Assembly: GCA_029339195.1 (NCBI GenBank)
Contig: JAPTJF010000227.1
Span: 32,088 to 96,087, forward strand
DNA length: 64,000 nucleotides
Origin: Micractinium sp. NFX-FRZ
Taxonomy: Eukaryota > Chlorophyta > Trebouxiophyceae > Chlorellales > Chlorellaceae
Reading direction: 5' to 3'
The stretch's first letter is position 1. The number at the start of each line of letters is the position of its first letter. This document shows positions 10,189-22,157 of this stretch, piece after piece. The position numbers and the translations under genes are program-made. The notes beneath the pieces were generated by a model. That model worked only from the letters and a program-made list of their open reading frames with translations. It had not been told where the DNA came from and searched no databases.

Positions 10189-12676
10189 TCACTTCTTGGA
10201 GGTCCCAAACCCTCCAAAGCCCATCAGCGCCGCCATCTCGGGGTCCACGTCCTCCTCATCATCCTCTTCTGAGTCGCCCCCCTTTCGCCGCTTGCCCGAC
10301 CGCCGCTCCTCCTCCTTGGCCTTCTCCGCCGCCGCCAGCTGCTCAAAGCCTGCAGGGGCAGGGCTCGGGGCGTGGTGTGGTAAGTGGGTGGGCAAGTGGT
10401 GGGAGCAGACGCATACCGAGGGGAGCGAGGCGACGCGGCTGCGCATGCCGACAGGGTCGGTCCAGGCGGGCGGGCGCACGCTGTGCATGGCAGCACATAA
10501 GCCCCCGAGACTTCCTCTCACGGCTGCTGAGTCAGCACAGCCCAACCCCTGCAGCACACCCCACTGCTCCCGGCCCATGTCCCAGCAGCCCTGCCATCCA
10601 AGTGCCACATCCCCCACTCCCCACCCACTGCCACCCCCACGCCCCCCGCTCACCATCTGGCGCAAAGTCTGCCGCGCTGCTGCTGCCCCCCTGCTTCTTC
10701 TTCTTCGCCTCCTCCAGCTTTGCACGCACCTGCGGTGCAACAGCGAGTCCAGGGCTGCGTTCAGTGATGCGTGGATTGCAGAACAGAGGGGGAGGCCCAA
10801 GACAACCCAGGTCCTGTCGACGCACCTCGCTGTGCTCCTCACCCGCCCCCTGAAGCCGTCGGTCATTGTGAGCAGGACAAAAATACCACCCTACCCTCCT
10901 CCGTTCATTGACGCCAAACAAAAACCCTGACCACTTCCCCCTCGTCTGCGCACCTGCTCCGCTGTGCTCTTCTCCACCCGCATGCTCATGCCCAGCGCAC
11001 GGTTGTGCCACTTGCCTGCAGGGGGGTAGCGGGAGGGAGGTGAAGGGGGTGCACCCGGGCTGAGGGAGATGGTGGGGCGGCGTGCAGGCAGCAAGGCAGC
11101 ACGAAGCAGGGCCTGGTGTGGCACAGGGCCGGGCTGGGCAAGCACGCAGGGTGGCAGGCGGGTGCACACGCTCAGGGCAGCGCGCGTGCTTGCCCTCCCT
11201 TCCACAGCACTTGCCAGCAGCTGCCCCCACGCAACCCTGCCCCACCCACCCCGTCGGCGTCCAGGCGCGCTGCCGCCCGCGCCGCCTCGCCGCCCCCTCC
11301 CCGCCGCCGTCCCCCCAAGAGCGTGTTGCTCATCAGATCACGTGCACCTGGTGCTGCCCCGCTTGTGATACTGTCCCCCTAACGTGACCCCGTCCCTCAC
11401 CGTTGATGTGGTCAAGGTACGACTGCGAGTCCCTCAGCACGCAGTCGCACACGCTGCAGTAGTAGCCCGCCTGCTGCGCCAGGGGCATGGTCACAGACAC
11501 CACCTGCGGGTGGCAGGGAGCAGGGGGAGGAGGGCAGAGGTGGGGACAGAGGGCGGGGAGGTCAGGGAGGAGTGGGGAAGGGCGTGTGTGTGGCTGCACC
11601 AGGGACGGTGGCGTCACTGCCACCACCAGCAGTGGCGGAGAAGAAGCAGTGGGATGGGCAGGGTGGGTGTTGGCGGAGAGGGAGGTCGGGGAATGATGGC
11701 AGGTGTGGCGACGTGGCCGAGGCAGCGGCGGCAGCTACAAGCAAAGCAGCGCAGCCGCCAGGCCCCCTCACACCTGCCGCCCCCGCTCTCCCTGAACGAC
11801 GCGCTGCTGCCTCTCAGCCCACAGCACAGCCTGCAACGCTGCCGCACCCTGCAACAAGATACACGTAAGAGTATGGCAAGCTCACCTGCGTCTTGTGCAG
11901 CTTGGAGGCCAGGTCGATCTGGTAGTCCCGCGCCTTGAGGTTGGCGCGCGCCACAATCAGGCCCTGGTGCAGCGGGTCGCGCTCCAGCCGCTTGCGCTTC
12001 TTCGCGTCCAGCGCATCCTCCTCATCCTTGGTCTCCTGCAGGGGTGGGCACTCAAAGAGAATATCACACACATGAGTAGGGCTCCTAGAGATTGCGCATA
12101 AGGGAATCCCCCTGCGCTTTGGACTTTCAAGTTGCAAGGGGGAGGGGCAGAGGAGAGTTGGAAGCTGAGCTGGGCAAGAGGCGCAAGCGCCTGCTTCTGC
12201 CCTGGCACTCCTGTAAAAAACACGAAGCGAAGGGGATATCACAGGCAGATCGGGTAGGGCTTGGTGTGCAGCGCATCATCTCTCCGCATCATCTCTCCGC
12301 ATCATCTCTCCGCATCGGCTTGTGGCGGGCGAAGAGGCGGATGGCGGGTGCGGGTGCGCAGCAGAGCTCTGAGACAGGGGGCGCCCTCGTCAGGGAGGCA
12401 GGATGGCAAAGCGGCATGCAGGCAGGCGCCAGCTCCGCTTTGTTCTGTCGCTACCAACGCAGGCGGCTGCGGGCATAGCAGCCAGCCCACTAGCACACCT
12501 CTCCTTTGTGCCCGTTCCCCCGCACCACACCCCCACGCCTGCTTCCGCCCGCCCACCCACCCCCCACACCGCACCTTGTCCTCCCGCTCCTGCGCCTTGT
12601 CCCGAAATTCCTCTTTGTCCCACTTCCGACGGAAGTCCACGTTATTCACCCCCTTGGGGTTGGACTTGCCGCTCAT
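10189..12676 (-). CDS. SNU23: SNU23 / ZMAT2-like U4/U6.U5 tri-snRNP zinc-finger protein
   Basis: Six exons on the minus strand (12575..12676, 11886..12035, 11401..11503, 10954..11015, 10654..10729, 10189..10349) encode 217 residues with all phases matching; human ZMAT2 is about 200. The family is a component of the spliceosomal B complex acting near the 5' splice site. Diagnostic features are the N-terminal VDFRRKWDKEEF, LKARDYQIDLASKLHKTQ, and a matrin-type C2H2 finger with Cys100, Cys103, His116 and His122 (GYYCSVCDC, SYLDHINGKWH). These are followed by LGMSMRVEKSTAEQV and a basic/acidic tail ending EMAALMGFGGFGTSKK, which is near-universal in ZMAT2/SNU23. The ATG sits directly before the conserved N-terminus. 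The 5' end faces IWS1, so the two may share a promoter. Confidence 0.95.
12271..12317 (+). repeat. Short tandem repeat in a SNU23 intron
   Basis: Three perfect head-to-tail units of about 14 bp (CATCATCTCTCCG plus one base) lie in the first intron of SNU23. Confidence 0.75.
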
Positions 12677-13650
12677 GGCGGACAAGCTGGCTGCTGGCGA
12701 GCAGCGGCGAGCCGCCAGCGGCAGCGGCGGCGGCGGCGGCGGCGGTCGGCAGCAACTGGCAGCGCCTGCGGCCTCGGGATGTGCTGGAGGCACGCTGGTG
12801 CACTAGAAAGCAGGTGTAGAGTGGCCGCGAGCGCTTCAGCCGCGATGCTGAAGGTGGGCAGCTGCAGCTCTGCGCCGGGAGGCTCTGCGGTGCACCGAGC
12901 GCTGTGAAAGAGCGCAGCAAGTCGTGCACTTGAGAGGAGAGCGATGGGAGGGGCCAGGCGGGGTGCAGGCAGCCCCAAATGGGCCCATGCTGAGCTCCCT
13001 GCTGCGCTCTACCAAGTTTTGGCACTGCTGGGCCGCTGTAGGCTTTCCGTGATCCGGGTACAACTCACAGCGTCTTCCTGATCTCTCCCCCAGCAATTTC
13101 TGCGCCCGGTGGTATCGCCCGCGCCTCCTGGTCTTGCCAGCGTCTCTGCAGCTCTGTACACCCAAAGGTGCGATTCTGTGGCTGTCCTAAAATGTGTGAG
13201 GGGCCGGACAGGGCTACAGCGCTATCGAACGGCAGCGTTGCGTGTCGCCCGTGCTTCTAGCGGCCCTGGTGGGCTGCTGTGTGTCATTTACAGATCGGAA
13301 ACGGCCATTGGGGTCTGTACAATTGCAGCAAGACGCGCAGTAGGGGCTTGTGCACTGTGCCGCCGCCATCGCCGCCGCCGCTGCCGCCAGCTGCACGAGC
13401 CGGGGCAGCGATAGGGGCTGGGCATCGGCAGTCCATTGGCCGACTTTGCCACGCCGCCCTGAATGGCAAGGTTGGCAGGCTTAGCCCAGGAATGTTGCCT
13501 GCCGGTCTCAGCACCCCACCGCCGCCTCACTGTCTGCCACCCCTGCAGCTTTCAGTTGAGGAGCACCGGCGGCGGCAAGGCACAAAGCACAGAGTAGCCT
13601 ACCCTCCCAAGGCAGCACCCAGCAGGGCGGCAGTCAGCAGGGCGGCAGGC
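12677..13650. other. Bidirectional promoter region between SNU23 and IWS1
   Basis: This is 974 bp between divergent start codons. It has no convincing exon; the part near 12,700-12,760 is a GGC/GGCGGC-rich 5' UTR-like stretch on the SNU23 side. Two general mRNA-biogenesis genes sharing one upstream region suggests co-expression, which is inference. Confidence 0.4.
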
Positions 13651-16600
13651 ATGGCGGACAACGCGCTGGACGACCTGTTTGGGTCGGATGAGGAGGAGGA
13701 GCTGCCCCAGCAGCAGCAGCAGGTGAGAGCAGCCACGTCAGCGGCAGCAACAGCCCTTGGGCAACGCACCAGCAGCAGCAGGAGCAGCAGCAGGAGCACA
13801 TGGGTGCAGCCGCCCGTGACAACTGTCCGCTAGGGAATGTATCAAGTCCCACGTTCATGATTTATTCCTGTTTGCTCGACCACGCACCTCGTTCTGCTGC
13901 AGGCGGCAGCCAGCCTGGAAGATAGCGATGACGAGGCGCCCGCACCGGCGGCGGCTCCTCCCAAGATGGACATGAAGGCGCGGCTGGCGGCGCTGGCAAA
14001 GGCCAAGAGGGAGGAGGCGGTGAGGAGGGGAGTTTGTGTGTGTGTGCGAGGGGAGTTGTGTGTGTGTGTGAGGGAGCTGTGTATGGGGGATGCCTGAGGG
14101 GGAGGTCCGATGGGGAGGCCGGAAGGCGCGGCTGGCATCGCTGCCAACTTCAAGGATCAGGTGAGCGTGACCAAGGTCTGTGGGGTGGCCTCCCTATGTG
14201 TCAGCCTGCAGGCTCCTCCTGGCTGCGCCGTGCGGATTGCCCGCAGCAAGCGCAGGGCAGCAGCAGGGGCTCTCTTTGCCGCTTGCCGACGCCCGTCCCC
14301 CATCCTGCCCTGGCTGCTCCCCTGCCCCGTCTGCGCGCCGCAGGCTGCGCCACCGGAGCAGAAGAAGAAGAGGAAGGGGGACAAGGGAAAAAAGCGGAAG
14401 CCTCAGGCGGCGCTGGTGGACTTTGGGGAGTCGGACGAGGAGGGGGCAGAAGGTGGAGAGGGGGAGGAGGAGCAGGATGACGAGGAGGGTGAGCAGGGGG
14501 GGAGTACAGGGGGGGAGTACAGGGGGGGAGTACAGGGAGGCGGGAGGTGGCAGGCAGGAGCAGGGGGGAGATGGGATGGAGAAGATGGGGAGGACGTAGG
14601 GTGCAGGTTAGCTCGCGCAAAGCTGCTTCTGCTGCTGCTAGTGGCTGCTGCGCCGCTGCCAGGTGCTGTCACCGCCGCTGCTGCTGCACCGGGAAGCACT
14701 GGGTCCTGCTCGCCGCTCGCTTGCCGGCTGGCTTGCCCGCCCACCTGCCTGCCCCCCGCCCGCCCCCCCGCCCCGCAGGCGGCGCCAAGCGCCGCCGCAC
14801 GGCGCGGCAGGAGGCGAACGAGGAGACGGCGCGTGAGCGGGAGCGTGCTGGGCCTGCTGTGGAGCTGGACGAGAATGACGAGGCGGCCATGATGCCCACG
14901 GATGCCGACCGCGACTTCATTGTGGACGATGTGGGGGTGGACTTTGGGGACCAGGAGGACGTGAGTGGGCCCCTACACAGAAAGGGGGGGCGTGTGCGGG
15001 TGTGGGGTGGCATGGGAAGGGTTGGGGTGCTGTGAGGTGGTGGTGTAGTAGGCGGGCAGTGCTGCAGAGGTGCTGTGTGCAGGAGGAGGCATGGGTGCGC
15101 TTCGATGCGGGGTCATGTCATGGCCTTCAAATCACGTCTGTCCCTGCCGCTCAGCGACCCGCCGGTCCCTCACGCGGCTTCCTTGCACCCGCCTGCGCTC
15201 GTGCTGCCCGGCAGTTGACTGCATTCGGCCGCCCTGCGCTGCCCTGGACCCAAGCTGCCCTGCCTGACCTGCCTGGCCGGCCCGCCCCCTGCAGATGGGT
15301 GCCTACGAGGAGGCTGAGGAGGCGGGGGAGGGGGAGGACGAGTTTGAAGCCATGTTCAAGTGGGTGACAGGTGGAGGGCTACCGAGCGGGGGACCGGTCA
15401 TGTTGCGGCCTGCGGCACTGGGTTGGCCAGGCACCTGCTGGAACTGCCCCGGGTGTTGGGCCTGCCTGCTGTTCAGCCGCTGTCTGCGCCCTCCATGCCC
15501 CACCCTGCCCCGCCCATTTCCCCTTTGCCCCCCTGCTCGCACTCCCTCCCTCTACACCTCCTTTCCTTCTGACCTCCCTTCACCCGCCTCCGCCCTGGCC
15601 ACCTCCCATGCCTTGCCTGCACTGCAGCAAGAAGAAGAAGAAGGAGGGGATGAGCGACGGGGAGGCCAAGGCGGCTGTGGAGGCGCTGCTGGCGCAGATG
15701 GAGGTGGCGGTGGAGGAGGACCACAAGGCGTTCGAAGAGGGTGAGCGTTTTTCTTTCCTTTGGTTGCTGCTAAGCATAGGCGGGCGGCGGGTGGCTGCGC
15801 GGTGCAAGGCATCTGGCATCTGAACAGGGTTGTAGAGGGCAACTGCAGCAGGCGGCTGGCACCCGCGCCTGACGCCCAGCTCGCCGCACCGCACCACAGC
15901 ACGTTCGCTGCGCCCGCTGCCCCCCCATCAATGCTGCCTCAATATCCACTTGTGGATTTTTCGTGCAGGCCGCCCCGCGGTGCAGAAGCTGCGCCTGCTG
16001 TCCAAGGTTGTGGACGTGCTGTCTACCAAGCGGCTGCACAGCGAGCTGCTGGATGCCGGGCTGCTGGGAGGTGCGCCGCGCTGCCCTGCCTGTGCACTGA
16101 TGCGCATCTGCTGCGCCCTGCCGCAGGGCACTGGGAAGAAGCAGCGCTGCGCCGTTGTGCTGTGGGGGGCGGGACCGCTGGGAGGTGCAGCAGTAAGAGT
16201 TTGGGGCCGCGTGTGTGTAGGTGCTTGATGAAGGTGCCCCGCGCGTCGTCCTGCATTGTGAGCTGCGTTGCATGCAGGCGCTGCGCTCACACCTCACTCG
16301 CTCGCTCAGGCGTGCCCGCGCTTGCTCACAACCCACCCTTCTTGACTCCCCCCCCTCCCCCTTTCTTCCCCGCAGTGCTCAAGGCGTGGATTGAGCCGAT
16401 GCCTGACGGCACGCTGCCCAACGCAAAGGTGAGCCTGCCAGGCAGCACCCATTTCAGCAGCACACAGTATTTGGGTGCAGTGGGCGGGCATGTACGTAGC
16501 CCCCTCGGCCGCCCTGCCGCAGCACCCCGCCTCCGCTTGGCTCTCCCCGCTGCTACTGAACATGCCAGCCCCCGTCCCTGTTCCGCCGATAACATCATCC

Positions 16601-18084
16601 CCCTGCTGCCTTTACCCCTTCCCTCTTCACTCCCCCACGGGTCTGCCCCCCCCCCATGTGCCTCAGGTGCGCGAGACTGTGCTGCGCATGCTGCACCAGC
16701 TGCCCATCGACTGCTCGCTGGAGGACCGCAAGGAGCAGCTGAAGAAGAGCGGGCTGGGGCGCATCATCATGTTCCTGTTCAAGGTGTCGGGTGAGCAATG
16801 AACAAGTCAAGTTGTTCACAAACAGCTTAAGATAAGGGTTTGGCAGGGCAGGGCAGGGCAGGGAGTGCATCGCCAGCTCGGCGCCTTGTGGGAAGCCTGT
16901 TGAGGTCGCCTGTTGAGGTCAAGCGAACACAAGATGCATGTTGCTTCTCAACCTAGGAGGGAATGACAGCAGGACAGGGCAGAGACTCTTTTTTCCGGAT
17001 GCTCAACTCCCCTTCTTCCTCCCCATCACACACACAGATGAGACCCCCTCCAACCGGCGGCTGGCCAAGGAGCTGGTGGAGCGGTGGAGCAGGCCCATCC
17101 TGGCGCCCAACCGCGCGCGCGACCTGGCAGAAGACGTGCGCTGGGAGAGGGGGGAAGGGAGGGCTGTTGAGGGCTGCTGGGTGGCGTCAGGGGGGATGCG
17201 AGGTGCGGGGTAGCGGGAGGTGGGCAAAGGGAGAACAGCAGCTGGGGTGCAGGGCGCACGCGTCTTTGCAGCCGGCTTTGGGCACCCCGCCGCGCCTCCC
17301 CCTGCTGCCGCCTCCTGCCGCCTCCTCCCCTTGTTCCCGCCAAGCGCCGCCAAACCACGCACGTCGCATTTCCCCCACTTTTCGTACCAACCAACTGCTG
17401 CCTGCCCTGCCTTCACCTGGCCCTGCTCCTCCCCCATGGCTTCCCCCGCCCCGCAGGAACAAGAGCGCATCTTGGCGGCCCGCCAGGCGCGGCAGCAGCG
17501 GCAGGCGGCGGTGGAGGCGGCGCAGCGGGGGGGGCAGCCGGAGGAGGAGGAGGAGGAGGAGGGGGGCATGCGGCGGCGGGGCCCCAAGTTTGGGGAGCCG
17601 GGATTCCGCTACCACGCCTTCATCCCGCAGGTGAGGGGGGGCGGGATGTGGGGTGGGGCAGGGTTGGCAGGGCGGGCCATGTGCTGTGCGGGGTGAAGAG
17701 CAATGAAGCGCAGGGTAAGGCCCGAGTTCGAGGAGCCAGGCCACCACACAGCCAGCCCTTAGTGAAATAGTCATGGTAGAGGGACGGGGAGCGCCGAGGC
17801 CCCCTCCTCCCAGTATTCCCGTCCCCCCTTGCCTCCCCTGTCTTCTCTTCACGCACCCACTCCCACTCTTCACACTTCTTGCGCAGGCTGCCGCCCTGGA
17901 CTATGTCAAGGCCCCCTCCTCCCAGTACGCCATGCCCGAGATGGGCGGCGGCAAGGGAGGCAAGAAGGACAAGGATGGAGACCACAAGCTGTCCAAGAAA
18001 CTCAAGACCATGGCCAAGGGGGGGCGCGCGGGGCGGGCGGCGATTGCCTCGGTGGAGGGGCGCAACGTCACCATCCAGCACTAG
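13651..18084 (+). CDS. IWS1: Transcription elongation factor IWS1/SPN1
   Basis: Twelve exons (13651..13722, 13903..14019, 14344..14488, 14779..14960, 15295..15359, 15628..15740, 15969..16070, 16376..16428, 16667..16790, 17038..17135, 17457..17630, 17887..18084) give 480 residues in frame. IWS1 binds Spt6 and RNA polymerase II during elongation. The N-terminal 200 residues are acidic and disordered (LDDLFGSDEEEE, ALVDFGESDEEG). The folded TFIIS N-terminal-like core follows: AVQKLRLLSKVVDVLSTKRL, LKAWIEPMPDGTLPNAKVRE, LRMLHQLPIDCSLEDRKEQL, KKSGLGRIIMFLFKVSDE and NRRLAKELVERWSRPIL. This is the LW-domain signature of IWS1. The C-terminus is basic. The N-terminal linker exons are the least certain. 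Confidence 0.93.
14124..14160 (+). repeat. Decayed copy of IWS1 exon 2 end, with its own donor
   Basis: AAGGCGCGGCTGGCATCGCT at about 14124 mirrors AAGGCGCGGCTGGCGGCGCT in exon 2 (from about 13975). After further similarity it runs into CAG/gtgagc, a good donor. It lies in the intron downstream of exon 2 and is not needed for the reading frame. It could occasionally be used as a cryptic exon. Confidence 0.5.
14495..14540 (+). repeat. GGGGGAGTACA tandem repeat
   Basis: Three near-perfect units of about 13 bp (GGGGGGAGTACA) lie just inside the donor of the IWS1 intron after exon 3. Confidence 0.65.
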
Positions 18085-18671
18085 GCAGGCCGAAGGCTGG
18101 GGCGGCGGCAGCGCTGGGTGGTATTGCCGCGGCTGTGTTCTTGCCGGCACACTGGCTGGTGCCGCCCGATGCGGCGCATGCACCGACCGCTGCTGTTGCT
18201 ATCACTCACGATTGATTGACGGTGTAAGTGAAGGCGTCAGTGCAAAGGCAAAAGTGCTGTGCAGAGCGGGGGAGCGCCCGCAGAGGGGGAAACGGTTGGC
18301 AGGCATGCAGCGTGGTTTTTATTAGTGTGAGGGATGGCCTGTTGTATCTTAACAACATGGTCTCGCAATAACAAGTGCAGCCATGAGTTATCAGCCACAA
18401 CAGGGGTATACCGTCCCAGCTACCCACTAGCTTCACTTGGGCGGCACGCTGCGCATGCCGTGCAAGCCACCTCTTCCTTGCGGGCCTTTCCCGGCGCGGC
18501 ACTCTTCAGTACCTTGTGCGCACCACCCATAGCCCACCTAGCGAGCAGGACCTTGGCTGCCGCAGGAGGTCCAGCCCGCGCCCCAAGGGTACTTGGCGCG
18601 ACGGATCTCGCATTTGAGCACGCCGCCCTGAAACAGTAGCGTCCCAGAGGCGGATCCTGGCCCCTGCCACC
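18085..18671. other. Intergenic: IWS1 3' UTR and NHL gene promoter
   Basis: This is 587 bp between two plus-strand genes. TGTAA at 18223-18227 is the likely IWS1 poly(A) signal. I see no exon with supported splice sites. Confidence 0.45.
18223..18227 (+). terminator. Poly(A) signal TGTAA for IWS1
   Basis: The pentamer lies about 140 nt after the IWS1 TAG. Confidence 0.5.
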
Positions 18672-21321
18672 ATGCGGGGCTGCTGGTGCCCACCCAGCAG
18701 GACCGGCACCGGCGGCAGCGGCGGCAGTGCAGGAAGCTGGTGCCGCCGCCTAGCAGGCGGCAGTCCCGGCAGCGGTAGCAGGCTGGCCACCCTGCGGGTC
18801 TCCCTGATCTTGGCACTGGCCGTTACTTTGTCCCTAGGTGAGTGACCTGTTGATGTGGATGCCTGATGTGTGCCCAACACTTGGCTCCACGGTGTGCAAC
18901 ATACCTAGCGGGACCGACACACGCTTGGCCTCCTGCCACCCCCGCCACCGCCCCCCCTGCTGCAGCGGGGCCCTGCGCTGCACGGAAGGGCGGACGCGAT
19001 GCTTCTGGTGCTGGCAGTGGCAGCCGGCGGGGCAGGGCGCTGCTGGCACAGTACGCACACCGGGTGAGCTGCGTTGCTTGGAGGGCCGCAGCCGGACCAA
19101 GAGTGGCATGCGTGGGATGGGGCAGGGTGGGGCGGGCTCAGCCTGTTGCCCAGGCTTGCTGTCTGAGCAGCCCGTGGTTGAGTGGATGGCTGCCGATGGC
19201 AGTACGGTTGCGGCAAAGGTAAAACCAAGCCACCAGCCAGGGCCGGCTCCACCATACGTCACCACATTTCACTACTGCCCCCCCCCCCCTGCAGTGGTCT
19301 TACACGATTGGAGCACGGGGTGGCGCCCCTGGCAAGTTCCAGGTGCCAGGCGGCATGGCGGCGCTGCCTGGCAGCAGGGAGTTCTTTCTGGCAGATTCCG
19401 ACAACAACAGAATACAGAGGCTGCACGCGAACGGCACCGTCATTAAAGTGTGGGGCTCCCTCGGCGCAGGTGGGGCTGGGCTGGGCTTGGGCCGGGGGCG
19501 GGGAGTCTTGAGGCGGGGGCGGGGAGCTCGGGTGTGTGTGTGTTTAGCAGAGTCGTGTGAGGCTTCTGCCTGTAATGACCAAAGAGTGTGTCTGCTACAT
19601 GCAGAGGGGCAGCGCTGCCGGGTGCCGCCCCGCCCCCACTCATGCACAGGTGCCCATGCTGCTATGCTGACTCGTGCCGGCCATGGGCCTGGCCTGCCAT
19701 GCGTGCGCAGATGACGGACAGTTCCAGTTCCCATCGGACGTGGCGGTGCACGCCGCCTCGGCGAGGGTGTATGTGGCGGACTCTTACAACAGCCGCATCC
19801 AGGTGGGTTGACATAATGTGCTTGGGGCGGGTGGGTGGGTGTGTTCACACGTGTGCTGGCAGCCCATTTTAGAGGCATCAGAACTGGAGTGTGGCTGCCC
19901 GCCTATGCGCCTGCCAGGCCCACCATGCCGGCCCGTCGACTTGCCTGCTCATCTGCTCAGCAACCCGCCTTCCTGGACCACCACCTCCAACCGTGCCTCG
20001 CCTCCTCAGGCTGCCGCTGATTTGTTTGCCCCCCACTGGTGCCCCCCTGCCCCTCTCTCACCCGCCCCACCAGGTGTTGCAAGCAGCCTCCTGTATTCAG
20101 CCTCCTGTACTGACCCTACCCTGTGCACCACCCTGTGTGCCCGGCATGCTGCTGCTGCCCACCGGCAGCTTGTTCGCCACCTGAGGGCACCTTTGCAGGA
20201 GCAACATCCCACACTGGCTCGTGGCTCAAAGGGCAGGCTCTGCCTTTCAACCTTCGGGCTGACCCCCAATATTGCTCCCCTCGCTTGCCCCCCAACCGCG
20301 CAGGTGTTCGACCTGAACGGCACGTTCTTGTCCAAGTGGGGCAGCGAGGGCAGCGCCGCTGGCAAGCTCCTGACCCCGACGGGGGTGTGCCTGGACACAG
20401 CCGGCAACGTGTGAGTGGGCGCCGGCGGGTGCGCCCGCACGTCTGCTTGCAGGGCAACAGCTGCCACGTCTGAGGCAGCCATGGGTGGCTGTGGGCCAGC
20501 CCTCCTGCCCTCCTGCTCTCCCTGCCCTGAGCTACGCTCGCCCATTCCTCTTTCCCCCCCTGCCCTCCTGCCTTGCCACCCCCTGGCTTGCCCCAACTCC
20601 CACCCCTCCCACCCCTCCCACCCCCCTCCCCCCAGCTATGTCACCGAGGAGGGCAACTCGCGTGTGCAGAAGTTCAGCAGCACCGGGCAGCTCCTGTTTG
20701 CGGCGGGAGGGCAGGGCAGCAGCAACGGCAAGGTGCGCACGCTCTGCCGCCGTTCTGTCTGCCGCTGCTCTGCTGCTCCCCAGCCTCTCCTTGGTTGGTC
20801 TTCAGATATGCGCTTTCTATGGCGAGCCCCTGCACTGGCCTAGCCGCCCGCCAGGGCTGCCCTCGCCCACCCCCACCTCCCCTGCCCCTCTCCTGCCCCC
20901 TCCCCTTCTGCCCCCGCAGTTTGACTACCCCACTGGCTGCGCCGTGCAAGGCGCCACGCTGTTTGTCGTCGACTCGCTGAATGACCGGGTGCAGCGGCTG
21001 AGCTCCGCCAGCGGCGCCTACCTGGGGCAGTTTGGGGGCACCGGCTCTGCCCCCGGCCAGCTCATCACCCCCAACCAAGTGGAGCTTGCCTCGGACCGCG
21101 CCTCCCTCTTTGTGTCCGACTCTGACAACTTTCGAGTGCAGCAGCTGACCCTGAAGGGCGCCCCGCTGGCGGCGTTTGGGCGCGGGGGGCGCGGCAATGG
21201 CACGTTTGAGCGGCCCGTGGGGCTGGCGGTGCTGCCGTCGGCCAGCGTGCCCGGCTGGGATGACGTGCTCGTGTCGGACGGCACGCTGAACAACGTGCAG
21301 GCGTACCAGCCCGTGCTGTGA
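18672..21321 (+). CDS. Signal-anchored NHL-repeat beta-propeller protein
   Basis: Eight exons (18672..18837, 18966..19063, 19171..19218, 19295..19469, 19711..19802, 20304..20410, 20636..20732, 20920..21321) give 394 residues. The ATG model opens with a Gly/Ser-rich arginine-containing segment and a hydrophobic anchor (VSLILALAVTLSL), so a type II membrane or secreted topology is likely. Several NHL blades follow: QFQFPSDVAVHAASARVYVA, DSYNSRIQVFDLNGTF, GKLLTPTGVCLDTAGNVYVT, EEGNSRVQKFSSTGQLLFA, LNDRVQRLSSASGAYLGQFG and DSDNFRVQQLTLKGAPLAAF. NHL propellers are protein or RNA interaction platforms; no catalytic domain is visible. The small third exon was placed so that phases agree and is less certain. 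The TGA at 21319-21321 overlaps a strong GTGAGT donor, so a longer isoform is possible. Confidence 0.8.
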
Positions 21322-21517
21322 GTGCTGCTGGGTAGAATGCAGGGTGGGCTGGGGGGGTGGCACAGTGCTGCTGGATGGGCTGGGTGGCTGTGGTGGCTGG
21401 CGGGCAGCCCGGCGCCGGTTGCGTGCCCATGTGTGCCGCTGCGCGCTGCGCTGCTTCAACCACCAACCCGCCCCTCTGACACCACTTTGCTTGCCCCCTG
21501 CCCCGCCTCATGTGCAG

Positions 21518-22157
21518 CCTGCAATCCCCGCCACCGCCGCCACCTCGCCCCAGCCCCCCGCCGCCCCGGCCTCGCCCTCCACCCCCACCCCCGCCCCGGC
21601 CCCGCCCTCCGCCACCCCCTCGTCCCCGCCCACCGCCCCCTCCTGTTCGGTCCAGGCCGCCGCCACCTGCCAAGCAGGTGGGAGCTGTAGCCCAGCAAGC
21701 ACATGGGCGTAAACGGGCGGCGCCCCCCACATGAAGCTTGCCAACACATGGCACGTGGCACGCACGCAGGCACAGTATGCCTCCCGCCCAATGGGTCCAC
21801 TCAGGTTGATCTAACTCACCTGTGTGCTCGTTCCTGCAGTGCCAACGGCTCGGCGGGCGCTGCTCCCGCTGGCGGGGGTGCTGCCGCGCCCTCACCTGCT
21901 CAGGGGTTAGCGCCAGGGGCGGCATCTGCATACGATCGTCCCAGGTGGGCGGGCATGGCATGTTGGCAGGGGTGGTGGCAAGCTTGTTGCACAGGGCGGA
22001 TTGTACAGGCCCCTCTTGCCCTACAAGATCTGATTGGCGTGGACTACCTCGCACCGCCAAATGGAGTCGGGTTGATTCGCTTTGCTGTCAGCATTGCCGC
22101 TGACCCAGCATTCGCCCCCACCTCCCCACCCCCTCGTGCATCATGCTGCAGGGCTGA
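21518..22157 (+). other. Candidate proline-rich 3' exons of the NHL gene
   Basis: If the GTGAGT at 21318 is used as a donor instead of reading the TGA, the frame continues into 21518..21677. That exon encodes a run of SPPPP/RPRPPPPP units typical of algal cell-wall hydroxyproline-rich proteins, followed by 21840..21944 (Arg/Cys-rich) and a stop at about 22155-22157. Donors and acceptors are good and phases agree. The only TGTAA in the region is at 22359, far beyond the 21321 stop, which favours a transcript crossing these exons. The frame of the last two exons is ambiguous. Confidence 0.4.

Noticed and set aside
10532..11245. Long minus-strand frame over SNU23 introns
   Set aside because: It reads through exon 5 and adjacent introns of SNU23. 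Only the spliced version matches ZMAT2/SNU23.
12700..12800. GGC-rich repeat as a possible CRISPR or structured RNA
   Set aside because: It is a simple GGC/GGCGGC run in a 5' UTR, with no repeat-spacer structure. CRISPR arrays are not expected in this nuclear DNA and none was seen elsewhere.
21465..21690. Minus-strand Gly/Arg-rich frame opposite the proline-rich exon
   Set aside because: It is the reverse complement of CCG/CCC-rich codons and has no independent support.
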